Source of the DNA: Bacillota bacterium | GTDB lineage: Bacteria; Bacillota; Clostridia; Christensenellales; Aristaeellaceae | Assembly (NCBI GenBank): GCA_023411395.1 | Contig: JAEYOV010000030.1 | Span: 1-6,056, forward strand | Length of the DNA: 6,056 nt | Direction: 5' to 3' | In this document: piece after piece, positions 1-5,916 of the stretch | Numbering within the stretch: position 1 is the first letter of the stretch | Layout of the letters: each line of letters opens with the position of its first letter | Notes under the pieces: generated by a model | Seen by the model: the letters and a program-made list of their open reading frames with translations, nothing else | Databases searched by the model: none | Told to the model about the DNA's origin: nothing | Translations under genes and position numbers: made by a program

Positions 1-1
1 G

Positions 2-1135
2 TGCTACCGGTACACGCCCGGCGGACTGGAACTTGTGGAGGGGGGAGTAAAGCTTCAAAACGAGGGGGAGTTTGCAGAGGATGTCACCACCTCGGATGTT
101 TTGATCGACGGCAAGACAAAGCGGGCCATTGTGGTCAGATCCCAGCGCTCTGATTGGTATGCGGTGCAGACCATCGCGCCTGGCCCCTCCATTTTGCAGG
201 TAGGTTCCCTGAAGGAGGTGCTCCTGCCCCTTATCTTCCTCGCCGCCGTATTGCTGCTGTTTACGCTGCTCCTCCAGCGCATGGTTTCCAGGCCGGTGAA
301 GGCGGTTTACAGGCGGATCAAAAAAATCGGTGCGGGAGATTTTTCCGCCGACAACACCATCGAAAGCGCGGACGAGTTTGGCTTTATCGGCCAGGGCATC
401 AATCACATGGCGCAGGATATATCCAAACTGATGCAGGACCGGATGGAGGCGGAGAAGACCAAGCGGGAACTGGAACTTGGCCTTTTGCAAAGCCAGGTCA
501 ATCCCCACTTTCTGTACAACACCCTCAACACCATCAAATGGATGGCCGTGATGCAGCGTGCGCAGGGGATATCGGAGATTACCTCCGCCCTGGCGCAAAT
601 GCTCAAGAAAATCTCCAAAGGCACGGATCAACTGGTGCCCCTTAAGGAAGAGCTGGCCTTCCTGGACGATTACATCACCATACAAACCTACCGGTACGGC
701 GGCATGTTTTCCTATACATGCCATGTGGCCGGGGAGTCGCTGTATGATTGCAGGATCATGCGCTTTTCGCTTCAGCCTATTGTGGAGAATGCGATTTTTC
801 ACGGCATTGAGCCGAAAAAGCAGTTTGGCAAAATTACTGCAGAAGTCACAGAGGAGGAGGGGGTATTGGTCATACGCATTACCGACAACGGCGTGGGCAT
901 GTCCGGGGAAACGATTGCAAAACTGCTGAGCGGTGAGGAAAACCGCCCCGGCGTGTTCAGAAAAATCGGTTTGAGCAATGTGAATCAACGGATTCAGATC
1001 GAATATGGGCCCGCATACGGTATCTCCATTGCAAGCGAGCTGGGAAGCTACACCTGCGTAACGCTTCGCTTTCCCATGCTGGACGGCGGGCTTCCGGTTG
1101 CGTGGGAGGATACGGGAGGCAAGGAGAATGTATAA
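2..1135 (+). CDS. YesM-type sensor histidine kinase, 3' part (5' end outside the window)
   Basis: Membrane histidine kinase of the YesM/LytS-like class (His_kinase plus HATPase_c), which autophosphorylates and passes phosphate to the YesN-type regulator encoded next. The frame is open to the left edge, so the 377 visible residues (counted from position 2) lack the N-terminus and first membrane helix. Residues 1-70 look like the end of an extracellular sensor domain. A membrane helix lies at about 73-91, followed by a HAMP linker (RPVKAVYRRIKKIGAGDF) and a short coiled segment. The phosphoacceptor is H169 in the motif NPHFLYNTL. The ATP-binding part shows an N-box with N263 (PIVENAIFHG) and a G1 box starting at D295 (DNGVGM). 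The second glycine box reads KIGLSNVNQRI, with K321 where the family usually has glycine. The gene overlaps the regulator gene by 8 bases, so the two are translationally linked. Ligand unknown; relatives sense saccharides or cell-surface states. Confidence 0.95.
   Translation, partial: CYRYTPGGLELVEGGVKLQNEGEFAEDVTTSDVLIDGKTKRAIVVRSQRSDWYAVQTIAPGPSILQVGSLKEVLLPLIFLAAVLLLFTLLLQRMVSRPVKAVYRRIKKIGAGDFSADNTIESADEFGFIGQGINHMAQDISKLMQDRMEAEKTKRELELGLLQSQVNPHFLYNTLNTIKWMAVMQRAQGISEITSALAQMLKKISKGTDQLVPLKEELAFLDDYITIQTYRYGGMFSYTCHVAGESLYDCRIMRFSLQPIVENAIFHGIEPKKQFGKITAEVTEEEGVLVIRITDNGVGMSGETIAKLLSGEENRPGVFRKIGLSNVNQRIQIEYGPAYGISIASELGSYTCVTLRFPMLDGGLPVAWEDTGGKENV
1114..1119 (+). promoter_or_regulatory. 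Ribosome binding site of the response regulator gene
   Basis: GGGAGG lies 8 bases before the ATG at 1128. A second SD-like AAGGAG at 1121-1126 is only one base from that ATG, too close to be the main site. An in-frame ATG at 1098 exists, but the protein from 1128 begins MYKLLIVDDEP, the normal receiver-domain start, so 1128 is chosen. Confidence 0.7.
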
Positions 1136-2753
1136 GTTGCTGATTGTAGACGACGAACCCTTGGTACAAATCGGCTTGAGGTCCATGCTGAATTATGAGG
1201 AGCTGGACATCATGATCGCGGGCGTGGCAAAGGACGGCCAGACGGCCATTGACATGATCCTTGACCTTGCCCCGGATATCGTGATGCTGGATATCAAGAT
1301 GCCGGTGTACGACGGGTTGCAGGTAATGGAGCGTGTAGCCGCCCAAACCGCCTCGCCGCCGGTATATATCATGCTCACCAGCTATGAGGATTTTGAGTAT
1401 GCCCGTTCCGCACTGCGCCGGGGGGCGCACAACTATCTGTTGAAAATTGAACTGAGCGCCGCTATTTTGCAGCAGGCGCTGACGGACGCCACGTCGGAAC
1501 TGAAAAAGCGGAGGCGGAATCAGGACCTGGACGGGCGGGAGGAAGCGCCGCCCGGACGCTTTCCCATCACCGACAACTTCTTTATCCGCCTGCTGAACAA
1601 CTGGTTTTCCGGCCCCAAGGAAATTGCCGAGATGATGGCCGACCTGAAAATAGACTGTTCAGGCGCTTGCTTTGCCGCTGCTTATCTGACAATTATGCCC
1701 AGGGAACAGGGGGATTCCAAGGAAGCGCTCCTGAGCATGGCCCAGTATATGCTGGGTGTGATCCGGGACGTTTGCGGGCAGTTTGCCAAAAATTATGTCA
1801 TCCGCTGGAACTTCTGCAGTTTTGCCATGATCCTGGCGCTGGAGGAATCACCACGCTGGGATGATCCGGATACGCCTTTGATCAACTGTGTCCGCCACGT
1901 GCAGGACATGGTGTACAAGTATCAAAACGAAAGCCTCCTGGCCGGCATCGGACCTGTTGTTTCCACCGTGGCCGAGCTGCCCGGATCCTTTGCGCAAAGC
2001 ATGGCCTTGTCTGTCAAATGCACAGAGGAACAGAGCATTCTGGCGTATGATCTGGTTGCCGCAAAACAGCCCCAGGGCAAGCTGATGGATATGACCGTCA
2101 CACAGCAGGAAGTGACGGCAGCGCTGAACAGCTACGATACGCAGATGGTGGAGGACATATTCCGGCGCATCATGGACGCCGTGTCAAGCCCGGGCACCCG
2201 GCTGGAGCAGGCGGTAGCCATGTGTGCCAGCCTCGTTCATGTGATCATTGTATCCTACGGGGACTGGGAAAGGCTCCTGCCCGGAATCTTTGGCGAAGGG
2301 CACCAAACATATTACGACCTGTATTATGACTTGCATACGCTTAACGCCATCTCCCAGGTGCAGGAATGGCTTGCCGCGTTTCAGGAAGGGCTATGCCGCT
2401 ATATCAGGGAAAACTTCGGGCAGAACAAGCACTGGCTGGTTCCCTGCATCAAAAAGTACATCGACGAACATTACAGTGAGCCGCTCTCTTTGGCCGATGT
2501 ATCGCGGGCTTTTGACATAAGCGGCGGTTACGTGAGCGCAATTTTCAAAAAGTACAATGACACCGGCTTTTCCGAATGCGTCACCCAGGCCAAAATCAAG
2601 CATGCCGAACAGCTTTTGCAGGAGCCTAACGCGAAAGTCCATGAAGTCTCCGGAAAGCTGGGCTACAGCGACCCCTACTATTTCAGCAAGGTGTTCAAGC
2701 GGATCACAGGCATTTCACCCAAGGAATATTTGCTGCGCAGCATTTCGAGATGA
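1128..2753 (+). CDS. YesN-type response regulator: receiver domain plus AraC-type HTH
   Basis: Cytoplasmic transcription regulator of 541 residues, partner of the upstream kinase. The receiver domain spans about 1-120. It has acidic residues D8 and D9, phosphoacceptor D55 (MLDIKMP), T84 or S85 in the conserved Thr/Ser position, and K106. The proline that often follows this lysine is isoleucine here. A long middle region, about 130-430, resembles the poorly characterised linker of YesN regulators and has no motif I can name. An AraC/XylS DNA-binding domain occupies about 436-541. Its second helix-turn-helix region includes GYSDPYYFSKVFKRITGISPKEY, the family signature. The start overlaps the kinase stop by 8 bases, so the pair forms an operon. 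Relatives activate oligosaccharide transport and hydrolase genes; the targets here are not visible because the window starts inside the kinase and the next genes are convergent. Confidence 0.95.
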   Translation: MYKLLIVDDEPLVQIGLRSMLNYEELDIMIAGVAKDGQTAIDMILDLAPDIVMLDIKMPVYDGLQVMERVAAQTASPPVYIMLTSYEDFEYARSALRRGAHNYLLKIELSAAILQQALTDATSELKKRRRNQDLDGREEAPPGRFPITDNFFIRLLNNWFSGPKEIAEMMADLKIDCSGACFAAAYLTIMPREQGDSKEALLSMAQYMLGVIRDVCGQFAKNYVIRWNFCSFAMILALEESPRWDDPDTPLINCVRHVQDMVYKYQNESLLAGIGPVVSTVAELPGSFAQSMALSVKCTEEQSILAYDLVAAKQPQGKLMDMTVTQQEVTAALNSYDTQMVEDIFRRIMDAVSSPGTRLEQAVAMCASLVHVIIVSYGDWERLLPGIFGEGHQTYYDLYYDLHTLNAISQVQEWLAAFQEGLCRYIRENFGQNKHWLVPCIKKYIDEHYSEPLSLADVSRAFDISGGYVSAIFKKYNDTGFSECVTQAKIKHAEQLLQEPNAKVHEVSGKLGYSDPYYFSKVFKRITGISPKEYLLRSISR

Positions 2754-2812
2754 TGATTAAGAAGAGGGCCTCAAGTCTGATACGCTGCCCGGGAGTGCAG
2801 GTGAAAAGCAAT

Positions 2813-2846
2813 ATGCCGGGAAAACGAAGCTTCGTTCTCCCGGCAT
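2813..2846 (-). terminator. Strong hairpin between convergent operons, probable terminator
   Basis: A 16-base-pair inverted repeat (2813-2828 with 2831-2846) has one mismatch (2822/2837) and a GC centre, so the real loop is AGCT or similar. It starts 17 bases after the rsgI stop on the minus strand and about 60 bases after the regulator stop on the plus strand. In the minus direction it is followed by ATATTGCTTTTC, a weak T-rich stretch. In the plus direction no T-run follows. It therefore fits best as the rsgI terminator, perhaps also blocking read-through from the kinase/regulator operon. The rest of 2754-2863 shows nothing else. Confidence 0.6.
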
Positions 2847-2863
2847 TGCCATCGGGACAGGAA

Positions 2864-3916
2864 CTATTTTGGCGGTTTGTTGGTTTCGCGCTCTTTTTCC
2901 TGTCTGCCGTTGCCTCCCTTGGGAGGAGTGGTGTTTTTCGGCTCTTGTTTTACATGCTCAGGTGCCGGAGAATTTTTGGGCTTTTCCTTTTCATTGGGTG
3001 TGGCGTCAACCGGCTTGTCTTTTTCAATGTTTGGCTTGTCTTGTTTTTGCTTGGGCGGATCTGTTTGCTTGGGCGGATCCGCCTTTCCAGGCGGCGATGA
3101 TGGCGGTGATCCGGTTTCTTCGGGATGAACGGCAAGGGTTGCCGCATGATCTGTTGCATGCCCCGGATTCTCGGGCTTTTTTTCATCCGTCTTCGTCTTT
3201 GCATCACTATTTTCATGGCCCAAAATTTCCCGCACCGGTTTTTTCAGCCAGTCTTCCTTGGCCTCATCCGCAAAGCCGTTCCCGCTTCCCGCAAGGTTCT
3301 CTACGATCACAAGCTTTCCGGCTGTGGTATGGTATTGCTGCGCCTCCTGGACTTTTGCCCTGTCCGTTTGAAAAGCTGTTACAGCGAGCGGCTGATCAGG
3401 CAAAGCGCTGCCGGCGCTGCCTTCCAATCTTTCGGAAAGGCTGCTTACATCCTTCAGGCCCAAAGAGGCAACGGCAATGAGCACATCATTTTCCGAATCA
3501 TCCGAAAAATATTGCATGTCATCCAGGCTTTTGATGGTCATGCTGATCGCCATATCAATCGGCTGGTTCATCACGCCGTTTTCCGTAAGCCTGCGAACGA
3601 TAGGGTTGGCATCCTCGTTTACAGCGCGCAGGGAGAAGACACGGTCAAACCAATTCAAGGTATATTCAATGGAAGGGTTCACGTCCATGCTTACATAGGA
3701 ATACGGGAGCCTCTCAGCCGCAAGATACGTGCCCCCCAGCAGGAAGATCATGAAACTGGCCGCTATTACAAGGGGCTTTGCCAACCGCTTTCTTTTTTGG
3801 CAGAAGGCGATTTGCTGCCCCGGATGGTAGCGCAGGTTTTTAACCTTGACAAACGTACCGTTTTCCGTCAGCAGCACAGCATGCCGGCCAACGATTTGCG
3901 CAACAACAGCTTTCAA
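2864..3916 (-). CDS. rsgI: RsgI-type membrane anti-sigma factor with Pro/Lys-rich outer tail
   Basis: Single-pass membrane anti-sigma factor that should hold the SigI protein encoded just upstream. From the TTG at 3916 it has 350 residues. Residues 1-45 form the cytoplasmic RsgI N-terminal domain (AVLLTENGTFVKVKN). A membrane helix lies at about 48-68. The outer juxtamembrane domain begins SYVSMDVNPSIEY, holding the conserved Asn-Pro pair N80-P81, the bond known to self-cleave in characterised RsgI proteins. It continues to about 210 with the family motif HTTAGKLVIVENL at about 196-208. About 236-350 is a low-complexity, proline-, lysine- and glutamate-rich tail with a DPPKQ repeat and no recognisable carbohydrate-binding or hydrolase domain. 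The frame stays open to a TTG at 4021 (385 residues), but those 35 extra residues do not resemble the family and the family start matches 3916. Signalling by regulated proteolysis is inferred from the family. Confidence 0.9.
   Translation of the reverse strand: MKAVVAQIVGRHAVLLTENGTFVKVKNLRYHPGQQIAFCQKRKRLAKPLVIAASFMIFLLGGTYLAAERLPYSYVSMDVNPSIEYTLNWFDRVFSLRAVNEDANPIVRRLTENGVMNQPIDMAISMTIKSLDDMQYFSDDSENDVLIAVASLGLKDVSSLSERLEGSAGSALPDQPLAVTAFQTDRAKVQEAQQYHTTAGKLVIVENLAGSGNGFADEAKEDWLKKPVREILGHENSDAKTKTDEKKPENPGHATDHAATLAVHPEETGSPPSSPPGKADPPKQTDPPKQKQDKPNIEKDKPVDATPNEKEKPKNSPAPEHVKQEPKNTTPPKGGNGRQEKERETNKPPK
3046..3079 (-). repeat. Two-copy 18-base tandem repeat inside rsgI
   Basis: The 16 bases at 3046-3061 recur exactly at 3064-3079, a period of 18 bases. 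The repeat keeps the frame and encodes consecutive DPPKQ(T/K) units in the outer tail of the anti-sigma factor. Such a repeat can gain or lose units and change tail length. Confidence 0.85.
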
Positions 3917-3924
3917 TCGCTCAT

Positions 3925-3930
3925 CCCTTT
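3925..3930 (-). promoter_or_regulatory. Ribosome binding site supporting the TTG start of rsgI
   Basis: AAAGGG on the minus strand lies 8 bases before the TTG at 3916. The alternative TTG at 4021 has AAAGGA only 3 bases away and AAGGAG 13 bases away, both poorly placed. No in-frame ATG precedes the membrane helix, so a TTG start is needed in either case. Confidence 0.55.
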
Positions 3931-4040
3931 CTTCGGAAGTGCTGATTAATCCGGCCGGGCATCCGGAGGCTGATTTTCCGTCCTCGCCATGTCGGGCATA
4001 CGGCCACTGCAGCGCCGCCAAAGTTCCTTTCTGGCTCCTT

Positions 4041-4063
4041 GCGAGGGCGAAAAATCACCTCGC
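4041..4063 (-). other. Small inverted repeat between sigI and rsgI
   Basis: GCGAGG at 4041-4046 pairs with CCTCGC at 4058-4063 around an 11-base loop, 19 bases beyond the sigI stop. There is no adjacent T-run that would make it a simple terminator. It could set the ratio of sigma to anti-sigma message or be chance; the stem is only 6 base pairs. Confidence 0.35.
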
Positions 4064-4082
4064 GGCTTCACGCCTCATTAAA

Positions 4083-4790
4083 TCAGCAGTTCCTGACAAA
4101 ATCAAGATAGGCTGCAAGCCCGGGATAATCTCCGCATAGAATTTCCACTACCGCCACGATATACCTGCGGTGCCGGTTAAGCAGCTTCAGGTTAAGGTGT
4201 GTCCGAATGGAAAGGGCAGCCACGGGCAGGCGGTGCGTATGCCTCATTTTCCTGATCAATTCCGGGGTCTTCAGCATACAGGCCGCTGCCTGGGCGCAGG
4301 CGTTTCTTGTCTTTTCGGATTTTGGGCAGCAGTCCGCCAAATCGATAAATTGGAAGCCGTAAGCGGCAAGCACCCTGGAGGCGTCGAAAAGCTCGTCCTT
4401 CAGGCTTTCGTCAGGGAGTGACGCGCTGCTTTTAAGAACCAGCCTGCGGGAAAGCGTATCGCCGTCCTGATCTGTTTCCCCCGTGAATGCTTCCGGAGAG
4501 ACATCAATTTCCCGCTGAAAGCGGTGCTGCCTGCGCTGATAGTCTATCAACCGCCTTTTGATCACCATCTGCGCGTATTTTTGAAAATCGCCTTTCCCCG
4601 GGTCATAATGATCCACCGCTTCCCAAAAGGCGATCAGGGCGATAGACCATGCATCATCGCTGTCGGACACATACCTTTTCAACACAAAAGAAGCTGTCTT
4701 GAGAATGAATGGTTTGTATTCATGCAACAGACAGCCGTTATCGTCCATTCTTATGTTATCGGTCCATGTCCTGTCAGCTGGCCTTGGCAC
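4083..4790 (-). CDS. sigI: SigI-type RNA polymerase sigma factor
   Basis: Alternative sigma factor of the SigI family, 235 residues, close to the usual length of about 240-250. A region-2-like domain covers about 24-90, including YKPFILKTASFVLKRYVSDSDDAWSIALIAFWEAVDHYD in two overlapping motifs and the segment AQMVIKRRLIDYQRRQ. A variable linker follows at about 91-130. The C-terminal SigI domain at about 135-230 has the family signatures KTRNACAQAA, LPVAAL, NRHRRYI and EILCGDYPGLAAYL. This domain is the DNA-binding and RsgI-binding part in the family. The start is GTG at 4790, supported by GGAGG five bases away. An in-frame ATG at 4748 has no good ribosome site. rsgI follows on the same strand, the standard arrangement. 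SigI factors control heat or cell-wall stress genes in Bacillus and polysaccharide-degrading genes in cellulolytic Clostridia; which applies here cannot be decided from sequence. Confidence 0.93.
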   Translation of the reverse strand: MPRPADRTWTDNIRMDDNGCLLHEYKPFILKTASFVLKRYVSDSDDAWSIALIAFWEAVDHYDPGKGDFQKYAQMVIKRRLIDYQRRQHRFQREIDVSPEAFTGETDQDGDTLSRRLVLKSSASLPDESLKDELFDASRVLAAYGFQFIDLADCCPKSEKTRNACAQAAACMLKTPELIRKMRHTHRLPVAALSIRTHLNLKLLNRHRRYIVAVVEILCGDYPGLAAYLDFVRNC

Positions 4791-4795
4791 TTAAA

Positions 4796-4800
4796 CCTCC
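4796..4800 (-). promoter_or_regulatory. Ribosome binding site fixing the GTG start of sigI
   Basis: A perfect GGAGG (minus strand, read 4800 to 4796) is separated by five bases, TTTAA, from the GTG at 4790. This is the best start signal in the region and decides for GTG over the ATG at 4748. Confidence 0.75.
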
Positions 4801-4822
4801 GGCATGCTATGGATTCGGGACG

Positions 4823-4849
4823 CGGCAGGAGAACCATCTTCTCCTGCCG
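4823..4849 (-). other. Perfect hairpin in the sigI leader
   Basis: CGGCAGGAGAA (4823-4833) and TTCTCCTGCCG (4839-4849) form an 11-base-pair perfect stem with a 5-base loop. It lies 23 bases upstream of the sigI ribosome site and downstream of the candidate sigI promoter. Neither strand has a T-run after it, so it does not look like an intrinsic terminator. It may be a leader structure affecting sigI translation or message stability, or the processed 3' end of the upstream secreted-protein message. Confidence 0.6.
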
Positions 4850-4862
4850 GTCATTAAATATG

Positions 4863-4892
4863 TCTATAAGACGAATGGCTTGGCAACTTCAA
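4863..4892 (-). promoter_or_regulatory. Candidate sigma-A-type promoter of sigI
   Basis: On the minus strand TTGAAG (4892-4887) and TATAGA (4868-4863) are separated by 18 bases. Transcription would begin near 4855 and give a leader of about 65 bases carrying the 4823-4849 hairpin. The match is reasonable but was found by eye. A SigI-dependent promoter, expected if the gene is autoregulated, was not recognised with confidence. Confidence 0.4.
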
Positions 4893-4902
4893 GGCCTGGA
4901 AG
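4887..4902. repeat. 16-base palindrome overlapping the candidate -35 of sigI
   Basis: CTTCAAGGCCTGGAAG reads as its own reverse complement except for one mispaired position on each arm (A4891 against G4898). It covers the whole proposed -35 hexamer of sigI, where an operator would be expected for a repressor or a dimeric regulator. The regulator is unknown. Confidence 0.4.
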
Positions 4903-4954
4903 TCACTGGCACTTTTATAAGCATAAAACTTTCAGCCAATATGCCACCGTCTTA

Positions 4955-5740
4955 TCAACTGTTAGGATTTTCATCAGCCCCGGCGCCATCATTGGTTGGA
5001 CCGTCCGTTTCATCATCGTCAACTGCATCATCGGTGGTTTCCTGATGATTCATGGACAGCAAGGCGTTTTCATAGGCATGCATCAATGCAAGCAGCGTAC
5101 CGTTGTCATGGCCGGCGTTTGCCAAAACCTTCTCGCGCAGGCTTTCCATATTCATGTTGGTAAACGGCTCCGGCGTTTCCGTCCCTTCCCCCGATGCTTC
5201 ATTGGCACACGCTTGCGTCAGCGCATCCAGCAAGGCGGTAAGGGCTGCCCGGGCGATCTCATCGTCCTTGGCGTCGCGGTACGCGCTAAACAATGTGTTC
5301 AATTGCGCCGCGGTTTCTTCACCCGCCAACTGGCCGATGGCATCCAGCACATTCTGGGTATTCCTCACTCTGCCATAGGCATTTCCATTGCTCACGCCTG
5401 CCTGGGGTTTTTCATCATGCTTGCTTTCCTTATCCTTCTTGGGTCCACCGGGGGTCTCTTCCGCATTGCAGCCGTCTTCATCACCGGTAAGCCCGGCGTC
5501 ATCCGCCGGAGGATTTTCGGCCGGCGATTTTTGATCCTTTTGATGGTTGTTCCCGTAAGAATCACGGTCCGGTTTATTGGAAGCTCCCACGCCGGGAACA
5601 GAATCATTTTGGCTTTGCTTCTGTCCCCTGCCCGCGCCCATGCTGCCTTTAGGCTCCTTCGCTCCTTGCGCCAGTGCGGCGGAAGAAAGCATAGATGCCA
5701 CCAACAGCACGATTACCGTTACAGAGAAAAATTTCCGCAT
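4955..5740 (-). CDS. Secreted acidic protein of unknown function upstream of sigI
   Basis: I do not recognise this 261-residue protein. It begins with a clear Sec signal peptide: a basic N-terminus (MRKFF), a hydrophobic core and a probable cleavage site after ALA at residue 24. There is no lipobox, LPXTG or second membrane helix, so it is predicted to be released or wall-associated. About 25-120 is hydrophilic low-complexity sequence rich in Gly, Asn, Lys, Asp and Pro. About 122-180 looks helical (NVLDAIGQLAGEETAAQLNT and following). A second helical patch lies at about 197-230. The last 31 residues carry 11 Asp/Glu and no Lys/Arg. Only two cysteines are present (C91, C178). The ATG has a good ribosome site, GGGAG at 5752-5748, seven bases away. 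The gene lies 164 bases before sigI on the same strand and may be co-transcribed or controlled by SigI; this is inference from position. Conserved coding features favour this strand over a long open frame opposite. Confidence 0.8.
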   Translation of the reverse strand: MRKFFSVTVIVLLVASMLSSAALAQGAKEPKGSMGAGRGQKQSQNDSVPGVGASNKPDRDSYGNNHQKDQKSPAENPPADDAGLTGDEDGCNAEETPGGPKKDKESKHDEKPQAGVSNGNAYGRVRNTQNVLDAIGQLAGEETAAQLNTLFSAYRDAKDDEIARAALTALLDALTQACANEASGEGTETPEPFTNMNMESLREKVLANAGHDNGTLLALMHAYENALLSMNHQETTDDAVDDDETDGPTNDGAGADENPNS

Positions 5741-5747
5741 GTTTTCA

Positions 5748-5752
5748 CTCCC
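5748..5752 (-). promoter_or_regulatory. Ribosome binding site of the secreted protein gene
   Basis: GGGAG on the minus strand, within the purine-rich AGAGGGAG, lies seven bases before the ATG at 5740. It confirms the start that yields the signal peptide. Confidence 0.65.
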
Positions 5753-5766
5753 TCTTCTATTAACTC

Positions 5767-5782
5767 GTCCGTTTTTTCGGAC
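5767..5782. other. Short inverted repeat in the upstream region of the secreted protein gene
   Basis: GTCCG (5767-5771) and CGGAC (5778-5782) enclose six T residues on the plus strand. It sits 26 bases upstream of the ATG, where an operator or leader hairpin could lie. Two CGAA tetramers on the minus strand (5779-5776 and 5796-5793) resemble the -10 element reported for SigI promoters, but I see no convincing -35, so no promoter is called here. Confidence 0.35.
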
Positions 5783-5852
5783 ATATAGCTTATTCGCAGT
5801 ACAAACCGAAAAAAATGGGCTGTCTCAAAAAGTTTGCGAAACAAGTTCCAAT

Positions 5853-5897
5853 AGAATCAGGGAGCTGAGGCTGTTTCGCCTCCGGCTCCCTGATTCT
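5853..5897 (-). terminator. Long stem-loop after the arabinofuranosidase gene, probable terminator or 3' stabiliser
   Basis: A 13-base-pair perfect outer stem (5853-5865 with 5885-5897) continues through a small internal loop into a 5-base-pair inner stem (5867-5871 with 5878-5882) with a 6-base loop. It starts 19 bases after the stop codon at 5917 on the minus strand, the usual place for a terminator. The T-run is not immediate: on the minus strand the first T-rich stretches come about 20 and 40 bases later. This makes it atypical as an intrinsic terminator. Confidence 0.6.
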
Positions 5898-5916
5898 GTC
5901 ATATCCGCACCTGCAA

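Noticed and set aside
3046..3079. Repeat considered as a CRISPR or mobile element trace
   Set aside because: There are only two copies, in frame, with a period of 18 bases, explained by repeated DPPKQ units in the protein tail.
2750..3100. A 116-codon plus-strand frame just after the response regulator with hydrophobic stretches
   Set aside because: It runs through the terminator-like hairpin and then opposite the Pro/Lys-rich tail of rsgI. Its hydrophobic look comes from reading the antisense of Lys/Glu codons.
3125..3949. A 274-codon open frame on the plus strand opposite rsgI
   Set aside because: It lies entirely opposite the recognised RsgI sequence, has no clear ribosome site and gives no recognisable protein.
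4709..5788. A 359-codon open frame on the plus strand opposite the secreted protein and sigI
   Set aside because: The minus strand carries a signal peptide with a good ribosome site and a clear SigI protein over the same bases. The plus-strand product is rich in Arg, His and Cys with no family match, as expected for a shadow of GC-rich coding sequence.
5776..5796. CGAA tetramers upstream of the secreted gene as a SigI promoter
   Set aside because: The tetramer is too short to be informative and I could not find a convincing -35 element at the right distance, so it is mentioned but not called.
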